Of a DNA stretch of 64,000 nt, positions 45,343 through 53,400 are shown piece after piece. A program made the position numbers and the translations under genes. This stretch comes from an uncultured Candidatus Poseidoniales archaeon (GTDB taxonomy: Archaea > Thermoplasmatota > Poseidoniia > Poseidoniales > Poseidoniaceae). The stretch is from assembly GCA_905181785.1 (NCBI GenBank), contig CAJIZC010000005.1, positions 1 to 64,000 of the forward strand. The letters are read 5' to 3'. A model generated the notes under the pieces. It was not told where the DNA came from. It saw nothing but the letters and a program-made list of their open reading frames with translations, and searched no databases. How positions within the stretch are numbered: the first letter of the stretch is position 1; the number at the start of each line of letters is the position of its first letter.

Positions 45343-46410
45343 TTATTCCTCCTCGGGAAGGGTATTGGCGTTTGATTCAGAAATGCGCATGCTAAACAGC
45401 GCCATAGAGGCGATCAACAACCCCGTGACGCCGACGACTAAATGAAGCAAAGAAATCCATTCAGGGAAGCTGTCCATCTTGGCAGCGACGATGTAGGTCC
45501 CACCAATCATGACGTTGAGCACCCAGAACCCTGCGGTCACATCGGTGATTCGACCAAATGCAGGGGTTGCACCGTGTTCCCTTGCTTCGGATCGTATTCT
45601 GGCCGAACCTGCAACAAGAACGAGCCCCACAATTAGAGCACCGAACCGATGCACCATTTGCACCAAAACGCCCGGGCCATCAAATGAAGGCAGGACACTT
45701 CCGTTGCATGTTGGCCAACCGGTTGGGAATCCAACGGAGCACCCTTGGTTGTATTGGCCTCCTGCAGTCGAAGAGACCCATGCGCCAAGGATGAGCAGGG
45801 TAAACACAGCGCCAACCATGGCGTCTACGCGACGCTTATTGGCGGCAATGAAGGCTTTTGGAAGATGGAACAGTGGGTGCTTCGAACCCTCTTTTGAACG
45901 CATTTCCATGTGCTGGAAAATGAAAGCGGCTGAAAAGATACAGGCCATCGAAAGGTGAAGCGCTACCGACCAATCCGCATTATCAAAGAACACCGTCAAT
46001 GCGCCAGCAGTGGCCTGAAGAATAAGCATGATTCCTGCAAAGAAAGCCAATTTATACGCCTTATCACCATAGGTGGAACGGCGAGAGCGGAGCAACAAGG
46101 CATTGAACAACACAGGGAGTGCAATCACCCCAACCATGGCCCTGTGAATCCATTCTGTGAATATTTCAAAGGTGGTGTAGCGGTGATCTGCGCCTCGTGA
46201 ATCAATCTCCTCAGGGTTGGCCTCCCAGTAGGCGGCTTGCTCCTCGGTGGAGATGTCAAATCCCCAAGTTCCGAAGCATTGAGGCCAGTCAGGGCACGAC
46301 TCACCAGCGTCGTTGATGCGGATTGTACCGCCTGCTACGATGATGACCAGAGCCATCCCCAACAAAACAAGAGGGAGGGTTGACGGGCGACGCCACCATA
46401 CTGCCTCCAT
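45343..46410 (-). CDS. ctaA: Heme A synthase
   Basis: About 355 residues and eight membrane segments in two four-helix halves. It oxidises heme O to heme A. GGTIRINDAGESCPDWPQC near the N-terminus, WIHRAMVGVIALPVL, ALHLSMACIFSAAF, and the second half VSSTAGG with MVHRFGALIVG and LLHLVVGVTG show the four heme-ligand His. Cysteine pairs occur in both outer loops (CPDWPQC and CSVGFPTGWPTC), as in Bacillus-type CtaA, where the first pair is redox-active. ATG 46410 is preferred; a GTG at 46443 is in frame. The ATG lies in a CCATGG palindrome shared with an in-frame ATG of the opposite-strand gene. Confidence 0.9.
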   Translation of the reverse strand: MEAVWWRRPSTLPLVLLGMALVIIVAGGTIRINDAGESCPDWPQCFGTWGFDISTEEQAAYWEANPEEIDSRGADHRYTTFEIFTEWIHRAMVGVIALPVLFNALLLRSRRSTYGDKAYKLAFFAGIMLILQATAGALTVFFDNADWSVALHLSMACIFSAAFIFQHMEMRSKEGSKHPLFHLPKAFIAANKRRVDAMVGAVFTLLILGAWVSSTAGGQYNQGCSVGFPTGWPTCNGSVLPSFDGPGVLVQMVHRFGALIVGLVLVAGSARIRSEAREHGATPAFGRITDVTAGFWVLNVMIGGTYIVAAKMDSFPEWISLLHLVVGVTGLLIASMALFSMRISESNANTLPEEE

Positions 46411-46462
46411 GGGTGAAGGTGAGAGGGGACCCCTTTTGAACACATTCCTACACCCTTACAAC

Positions 46463-47371
46463 GTGGGTAGAATACAAATCTGGCGCTCATTGCTGCTGGT
46501 CGTGGTTCTGCTCGCTTCCAGTGGTTCGGTTTTGTCGCAAGCCAAAGCCGATGAGTCCCTCTTGGAACAAGAAGGCGGGACACTCGATGTGCTTTTGCTT
46601 GATGAAGCGTGCTTGGAACAAGAGGCTTGTGAGCCAGTTCGACCTGAACACTTTGTCGAATACTTCGGAGCGGATTGGTGTGAACCTTGCAAGGTGCTCG
46701 ACGGCGATTTAGACGCTCTGGTGGACAACGAGACCTTTGTGATGCGCCATCACCCATCCCCAACCGACCTCTCATACAACTCCGATTCCTATCAGCGATT
46801 CAACCGAATGTACAGGTTGTTGTTCTTACCCAGTTTGATTCACAACGGAGATGGGCTGCTCACGGGCACAAGTCAAGCGCAGGACCTGGGACGTGTGATG
46901 AGCAACAGCACGACCGAATTTGAAGGGCTAAGTGGAGTGTCGGTGAGCAACGGCACGCTTGCATGGAACACCTCGATCAACGGCACAGTCTCCGTTTGGC
47001 GATTGGCCGATGTCGCCCATGAAACGGAACCTTACATCCACAGCGACATGGTGGTTGGAGCGTCGCACTTCAACTCGACAGCCCGGCAAGGAAACATCAG
47101 TGAATTGCTCTCCATGAACGGGACGGGGCTTGTTGTGATGTTGGAAACCGACGGGGTACGAAACCTGACGGTGAAATCCGATACGCCTGCTGCTGGTTTG
47201 GATTTGATTGAAAACGAGGATAACGGAGTCGTTTCCACGTTGGAATCGCAATCCAGAGGCACACTCGCCCTCGCTGCCACCTTTGTGCTGCTGCTCCTGT
47301 TAACCCCAGCATTGGTCATGTGGAAAAACACCGTATCCACCTCAAAGAGCCTAGGTACCGAACAAGAATAG
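46463..47371 (+). CDS. Extracytoplasmic thioredoxin-like membrane protein
   Basis: About 302 residues from GTG 46463. A signal peptide (SLLLVVVLLASSGSVLSQAKA) is followed by a thioredoxin-like domain with VEYFGADWCEPCKVLDGDLD, the CxPC active site, a beta-rich middle and a C-terminal membrane segment (LALAATFVLLLLLTPALVMW). It probably reduces or shuffles disulfides outside the membrane. Its place beside ctaA, whose outer-loop cysteines need reduction, suggests a role in oxidase or heme A maturation; that link is inference. ATG 46409 is in frame but would overlap the ctaA start codon, so the GTG just before the signal peptide is favoured. Confidence 0.65.
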   Translation: MGRIQIWRSLLLVVVLLASSGSVLSQAKADESLLEQEGGTLDVLLLDEACLEQEACEPVRPEHFVEYFGADWCEPCKVLDGDLDALVDNETFVMRHHPSPTDLSYNSDSYQRFNRMYRLLFLPSLIHNGDGLLTGTSQAQDLGRVMSNSTTEFEGLSGVSVSNGTLAWNTSINGTVSVWRLADVAHETEPYIHSDMVVGASHFNSTARQGNISELLSMNGTGLVVMLETDGVRNLTVKSDTPAAGLDLIENEDNGVVSTLESQSRGTLALAATFVLLLLLTPALVMWKNTVSTSKSLGTEQE

Positions 47372-47458
47372 GCCTTCTTCCGCTGCTCTTTGCGTGGGTT
47401 AGGTTCAAGAAGAGTAGGCAGTACGGCAGGATGCGACACTGTCGCAGGTGCATCTCTT

Positions 47459-47713
47459 ATGGTCAAGCCAGCACGACTCCACACCCGCTTCGAACGAGCC
47501 CGAATCATTGGTGCAAGAGCACTCCAAATCGGAATGGGTGCTCCCCTTTACGCAAACGAAGAAGTTCTTCGTGAAGCATTCATGGAAGAACTTGTCTCCC
47601 TTTACGGTCTTGAAGAAGCATCGGTCCGCTTCGTGTTGGACCCGCTCAAGATTGCGCTCTACGAATACGAGCATGAGTTGATTCCAATCGATATCGATCC
47701 TCACTTGGATTGA
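47459..47713 (+). CDS. rpoK: DNA-directed RNA polymerase subunit K (Rpo6)
   Basis: 84 residues, homologous to bacterial omega and eukaryotic Rpb6, which help assemble the large subunit of RNA polymerase. RFERARIIGARALQIGMGAP and LDPLKIALYEYEHELIPIDI are the family signatures. About 25 residues separate the two conserved blocks, longer than the short linker usual in archaeal RpoK. CAGGTG lies 9 bases before ATG 47459; the in-frame upstream extension lacks similarity. Confidence 0.88.
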   Translation: MVKPARLHTRFERARIIGARALQIGMGAPLYANEEVLREAFMEELVSLYGLEEASVRFVLDPLKIALYEYEHELIPIDIDPHLD

Positions 47714-47716
47714 ATC

Positions 47717-48811
47717 TTATTGACCAATTGCAAACCCGTAAAACTCGGGGTGCCCAACATCAGGGATGGCATCTCGCTTGACAAGCATCGTTCGCACGGC
47801 CCATAGGTCGACAAACACTCTGTATTTCGTGGTTGCATCAAGGTAATCAACACCACTTGAACCACCTGTACCCATTCTACGGCCAATCATACGTTCGACC
47901 ATCCTTGCGTGCGCTGAACGAAACAACAGCATTGATTGTTCGAGGCCTACAAAAGAATCGATGAGCCGCCGGGGCCAGGAAAGAAGCGGAAGTTCTGGAT
48001 AAGATTCAATGAACAACAAACCAGCCCTCGAACGGGACACTTCGCCCTCGGGCTTGAGAAACGATGTGGCTTGTTCTGTCGCAGCTTCGATGCGGGGTCG
48101 AACTTGTTCTTCGCTCCCGTGACCGATCGCTACGATGTGGGCAATGACCTCTTCACCGTGGCGCTTCATCACGCCCAGATGACTTTCAACAAAAGCCGCA
48201 ACAACTTCTTCATCTCCGTCTTGCCCTGGAAGTGAGCCGTTGACAGGGGTTCGAGCCAGCCATGCTCCAAGAGCATCATTGAGTGAAGGGGCGTTGGACG
48301 TGACCTCGAAGTTCGCGAGAACCTTATCGCTGACTTTGCCTTCAGAAGCTAGTTTTCTCATGTGAAGCAAAGGGTCCATGCCACCCATGCGTTGTTCATT
48401 TTCCAAGCCCAAGAGGACTTCAAGTTCCCTCATCTGCCATGATTCGAATCCTGAAGAGGTGCCCAGTTTATCCCTAAAAGCGAGGAAATCTTGTGGTGCT
48501 AAAGTTTCCATAACCTTCCACTGATTGGCCAGGAGGCGGAAGATTTCAGTCACCCGGTCGAGGTGGTGAACCAACCTCGGGAGGGATTTTTCTTCTACAT
48601 GCTCTTGATTGATCAGTTGGTGCGCTTCCTTCAATTCACGCAAAATCATTTTGAACCAAAGTTCGAAGGCTTGGTGGGTGATGACAAAATGCTGTTCATC
48701 GTTGCACGGTGCCGGAGCGTAGCCTTCTGGACCGTCTTGTAATTCAAGCAATTCATCCAAGCGCAGGTAGCCACCATACGTCATTCGGTGGGAGGGAGAA
48801 CCTTCGGCCAT
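47717..48811 (-). CDS. kynA: Tryptophan 2,3-dioxygenase
   Basis: 364 residues. This heme enzyme opens the indole ring of tryptophan with O2 to N-formylkynurenine, the first step of the kynurenine pathway. The signature DEQHFVITHQAFELWFKMIL contains the distal His and substrate-contacting Phe and Arg/Lys environment; RLVHHLDRVTEIFRLLANQW, LGTSSGFESWQMRELEVLLG and the C-terminal GTGGSSGVDYLDATTKYRVF are typical. No other kynurenine-pathway gene is adjacent. It is convergent with rpoK, ending 4 bases from it. ATG 48811 is taken; ATG 48784 is possible. Likely acquired from bacteria. Confidence 0.92.
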   Translation of the reverse strand: MAEGSPSHRMTYGGYLRLDELLELQDGPEGYAPAPCNDEQHFVITHQAFELWFKMILRELKEAHQLINQEHVEEKSLPRLVHHLDRVTEIFRLLANQWKVMETLAPQDFLAFRDKLGTSSGFESWQMRELEVLLGLENEQRMGGMDPLLHMRKLASEGKVSDKVLANFEVTSNAPSLNDALGAWLARTPVNGSLPGQDGDEEVVAAFVESHLGVMKRHGEEVIAHIVAIGHGSEEQVRPRIEAATEQATSFLKPEGEVSRSRAGLLFIESYPELPLLSWPRRLIDSFVGLEQSMLLFRSAHARMVERMIGRRMGTGGSSGVDYLDATTKYRVFVDLWAVRTMLVKRDAIPDVGHPEFYGFAIGQ

Positions 48812-48883
48812 GCTCCGACATCCCCAACGAGCCCTTGAACTCTTCACCCTTCGTCAGTTGCTTGATGGAGACCTAGCGACGCA

Positions 48884-49240
48884 TCAAACGGGTGCGGCCA
48901 CTTTGGTAGCGATCAGCGCACCTATTGCATAACACACCCCAGTGAGGACCATCGAAGCACCAAGCGCTGGCCAAAACTCCACCCCTCTGGTAAGCAACAC
49001 GGGCAGGGCAATGAACAGCACAAGCGATGGCACCACAAGCCACAACACCTCTTGGGAAAAAATGGCGATTTGTTCAACATCACCAGTATCGTGGTGCAGC
49101 CAAATGATGGCCATAATGGAAGCCAAAGGTAGAGAGATGAGCAAAGCACCAAACAAACTGTTTCGCTTTGCAATTTCGCTTGCTGCAACAACAATCCCTC
49201 CTGAAAGAAGAACTCGCAACAACAAATTTTGCCAAATCAT
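48884..49240 (-). CDS. DUF3147 family small membrane protein
   Basis: 118 residues with four predicted membrane segments. RVLLSGGIVVAASEIAKRNS, LLISLPLASIMAIIWLHHDTGD and WPALGASMVLTGVCYAIGAL fit the DUF3147 family of unknown function. It is divergent from purP and lies upstream of kynA in the same direction with 72 bases between them. Nothing suggests a specific role. Confidence 0.7.
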   Translation of the reverse strand: MIWQNLLLRVLLSGGIVVAASEIAKRNSLFGALLISLPLASIMAIIWLHHDTGDVEQIAIFSQEVLWLVVPSLVLFIALPVLLTRGVEFWPALGASMVLTGVCYAIGALIATKVAAPV

Positions 49241-49369
49241 CAATCACCCCCTTATGCAGGGGGTATGTCGTTCTTGCGACAAACTCGAGGTTGTATGATT
49301 GCTTTCTATTTGCCCGAGAACAGCATGTATGAACAGAACCCTCATAGAGCAAATACGGAACCCCTCGAC

Positions 49370-50482
49370 ATGGTCGTAACCGCTGATACGCTGAAAAATT
49401 GGCTCGCTGACTATGACGCTGACAACATCGTCATCGGTGTCGTCGCCTCGCACTCTTCGCTTCAAATCCTCCACGGCGCCCGAATGGAGGGGTTCAAAAC
49501 TCTAGGAATTGCGGTCGGAGAAAACCGTCGTCGCTTCTACAAAGCCTTCCCTGGTGCAGAACCAGATGAATGGTTGATGCTCGAAAACTATCGCGAAATG
49601 TTGGACCATGCTGAATGGTTCAGGGAACGCAATGTTGTGATCATCCCCCATGGCTCACTTGTGGAATACCTCGGCTCCTCGAATTTCCGCGCCCTCGAGG
49701 TGCCGACCTTCGGCAACCGAGGCATCCTCCACTGGGAAAGCAGCAGGGCACGCCAGCGCCAATGGCTCGAAAGCGGTGGATGCACCATGCCACGGGTTCT
49801 TGAAGACCCTCACGACATCGACGGCCCCGTTATTGTCAAGTACGCCGGTGCAAAAGGTGGCCGCGGCTACTTTATTGCTCGAGATTACCGCGATTTCCGC
49901 AGGAACGTCGACATTGAAGAAGAATTTACCATCCAAGAATACGTGCTTGGCTGCCGATATTACCTCCACTTTTTCTTCGACCCTACAGCAGATGATGGTT
50001 ACCAAGTCCAAGGGCGCGGTAAAAACGCTGGCAAAAACCTCGGCCGGCTTGAACTTCTTTCGATGGATCGACGCGACGAATCAAACGTGGATGAATTCTA
50101 CAAGCTTGGTTCCTTGCGCGACCTCAGAGAAATGGCCCTTGAGCCATCCTTTGTCGTGACTGGAAATCAACCGGTGGTCATCCGTGAATCACTTCTCCCG
50201 CGCGCCTTTGAAATGGCAGAAGGCACCGTTGCTGCATCGTTTGAACTTGAAGAGAACAGTCGAGGCATGCTCGGGCCTTTCTGCCTCGAAACAATTGTCA
50301 CCGACCAACTTGAATTCAAGGTGTTTGAAATTAGCGCTCGCATTGTTGCGGGTTCAAACCCGTTTGTCGGAGGATCCCCTTACTCAGACATTAATGAAAC
50401 TCGAATGTCAACAGGGCGAAGGATTGCTCGCTCCATCAGAAAGGCTGCGGATGATGAACGACTTGATGAAATTCTCTCTTGA
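49370..50482 (+). CDS. purP: Formate-dependent AICAR ligase PurP
   Basis: 370 residues. PurP is the archaeal ATP-grasp ligase that makes FAICAR from AICAR, formate and ATP in purine synthesis, replacing the folate-dependent PurH step. IVIGVVASHSSLQILHGARMEGF is the N-terminal signature, shown here as VIGVVASHSSLQILHGAR, then HGSLVEYLG, GPVIVKYAGAKGGRGYF (ATP-grasp loop), and FEISARIVAGSNPFVGGSPY near the end. ATG 49370 matches where PurP proteins begin; ATG 49325 and an upstream TTG are in frame. Confidence 0.9.
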   Translation: MVVTADTLKNWLADYDADNIVIGVVASHSSLQILHGARMEGFKTLGIAVGENRRRFYKAFPGAEPDEWLMLENYREMLDHAEWFRERNVVIIPHGSLVEYLGSSNFRALEVPTFGNRGILHWESSRARQRQWLESGGCTMPRVLEDPHDIDGPVIVKYAGAKGGRGYFIARDYRDFRRNVDIEEEFTIQEYVLGCRYYLHFFFDPTADDGYQVQGRGKNAGKNLGRLELLSMDRRDESNVDEFYKLGSLRDLREMALEPSFVVTGNQPVVIRESLLPRAFEMAEGTVAASFELEENSRGMLGPFCLETIVTDQLEFKVFEISARIVAGSNPFVGGSPYSDINETRMSTGRRIARSIRKAADDERLDEILS

Positions 50483-50494
50483 GAATCCATTCGC

Positions 50495-53400
50495 TCAATA
50501 CTTGTAACGGCGCCTCATAGCGTCTGTGGTTTTCTTTCCGCCTTGGCGTTTCTTTCTTCGATTCAAAAGGACCATACCCATTGCAATCATAAGCGCTGAT
50601 GAGACAAGGAAGATCAATTGGAAGGTTTCCACTGGTGCTGTATCGGTTTGCAATTGTACGTCCTCGCCCAACAGGCATTCTGATTGGCCGGTTTCAGGTT
50701 GAGATGTGCCAGACGGACAGCGTGTTTGTGTTGTTTGCCCTTCGATAGGAACGAAATACCCGGCATTGGCCAATTTACAATCAAAGATAGAAGAAGAGCC
50801 ATTGGTAGGGTTGTAGGTACCTACTCGACAAGGAGTTTGTCTGGTTTGACCCATTTCGCTCGCATAATGTCCGGCTTCGACTTCAAGGCATGCTTCTGAA
50901 GAATCAGATCCCATCAGCGGATTGTAAGTCCCTACGGGGCAAGCAATCTCCAGCGATTGGCCCTCAAGGTCGACATAATGCCCTCGAGAAGACCATCCAC
51001 AGGCCTCTGTGGAATTCCCTGCTTCCGTTGGGTTGAATGTACCCACTGAGCAAGGCGTTTGTTCAACAGCACCGATCATGCCCACATAAAAGCCAGAGGA
51101 GGCGTTTAGGCATGCGTTGGAAGCGTTCGAGCCAGAGGCAGGATTGTAGGTGCCAATCGAGCATGGCACCTGGCCCGCTTGGCCGGTGCGATTGACAAAA
51201 TGCCCAGGTGATGCGTCAATACAATCGGAAGCATTGATTGAACTTGCGTTTGGATTATACGTCCCAATTCCACATGCTGTTTGATTTACTTGACCTTCAA
51301 GAGGCACAAAATAACCTGGACTTGCGCTGAAACAAAATGATTGGCCTGTCGAGGATTGGTATGTCCCTCGAAGGCACTTTTCTTGGCTGGTTTGACCCGT
51401 TTGATTGACGAAATGGCCGCTGTCTGCCTCATTACAAAGGGTTTGACCAGTCTCATTTTGGTAGGTGCCGAGCTCACACTGGGTTTGATTCCATTGACCA
51501 AAGGTCGCCACATGGTGGCCGATGTCCGCGTCCACACAAGCGTTAGCATCAGAAGAGGCGTTCAGTGGATTGTAAGTGCCTCTCGAGCAAGGGGTTTGAT
51601 CGCCTTGGCCCGGTTGATCGACGAAATGCCCCCGAGTTGCTGGAAGGCACCATGTGGAGTTGTTTGCTCCACGAAGCGGATTGTATGTACCTACGGAGCA
51701 CGGTACTTCGGTGGATTGGCCAACCAGCGAAACGTAGTGACCGCGTGAAGCGTTGAGGCAGGAAGGTTGGCCCGTCTGATTTTGCAAGGTACCGATGGGG
51801 CATGCAGTTTGGTTGTACCTTCCAGTCTCATTGACGAAGTGGCCAATGTCTGCTGGTCGACAATCTGTCGGTGCGATTGAACCGTTGTCGGGGTTATAGG
51901 ATCCTTCGAGGCATGCTGTTTGGTTCACTTGGCCTGTTTCATTGGCATAATGGCCCCATTCTGCTGGCCGGCAGTCAACTTGTTCAGTTTCGTTTTGGAA
52001 GGTCCCGATGGGGCATGGTATTTGCGAAGTTTGAGCGGTCATGTTCACGAAGTGGCCCAAGTCAGAAGGAAGGCATGATTGGGAGCGTGTGCCTGGTTGG
52101 AAGGTCCCAACATCGCAAGGGGTCTGTTCGCCTTGGCCGATGAGGTCGACAAAGTGACCTGCATCAGAACCAAGGCATGCTGAGAATTGTTCTGCGCTTG
52201 TTGTCGGGTTGTAGGTACCAACGGGGCACGGTCGTTCTCCGATTTGTCCAACTTTGTCAACATAATGGCCGATGGATGCATCAGTGGGGTAGATTGCGTC
52301 GTTTGCTGGTACATATTTCCCGAGCCCTACGGTAGTGCAGACGTATCGGCCGTAGGTCGGTGCAACACATTTGGCGGCGCGCATGATGTCTTCAGGATAG
52401 GCGTCTAACGGATCGGCAACGCCGTCACCGTCTTGGTCCCCATTGTCAATGGCAAGGGAACGCGGTACCACAAGAGGAATGGTGTAGGTGAAATTGACTT
52501 GGTTTGAACTGTCATTGTTTCCAATTTGACCGGCGGTACCCTTTCCAGTGCAAGCAACGGATTGGTTATCATAGATCACACAGGTCCGATCAACGCCCGC
52601 AACGATATCGACAACCTTGCGATTGGAATCAAGTGAGGAGGGAACTAAGACTGCGTTAGAATTTGAGACCTGGGCTGCATCACCAATGCCGAGTGCCCCA
52701 TAGTTGTTTGAGCCCCAACACATTGCAGAACCGTTGCTCAATGCTGCGCAAGAATGCTCATAGCCAGCCGAAATGGAAACTGCATTTGAAATTCCACCAG
52801 AATGCGTAATCGTGAGTGGAACGTTCGAGCTCCCGATGCTACCATGTCCCAAACTACCCTGGCCCCAGCACGAAACCTGTCCGTTGTCCAAAAGAGCGCA
52901 TGTGTGGGATCGTCCGGCGGAGACATCAACTGCGGTACGCCCTGAATCGAAGGGGGCAATCAAGGTCGGGCTGCTCATGGTGACCCTGTCGCCAGTCCCG
53001 AGTTGACCGTACTCGTTTTGACCCCAACACGAAACTGAACCATTATCCAAAAGTGCGCATGAATGATCAACTCCTGTTGTGACCGAAACAGCGGTCCTGC
53101 CAGCCCCAAAACTTCCAGTAAGGGAAGGCTTTGGATCGCCAGTGCCCGTCGTGGCATCACCAAGTTGACCAAACAGATTGACACCCCAACACGAAACTGA
53201 GCCGTTATCCAGCACTGCGCATGAATGCGATCCACCCAAAGAGAGGTCAACAGCAGTGCGGCCTGCACCAAGATCACCAGTTAGTGTTGGTGATGGCACG
53301 TAGGAGGTAAATCCGTTTCCGAGGTTGTCTCCATACCCCCAACATGAAACTGACCCGTTGTCCAAGATGGCACAACTGCCCTGATTTCCACTGCTGATCT

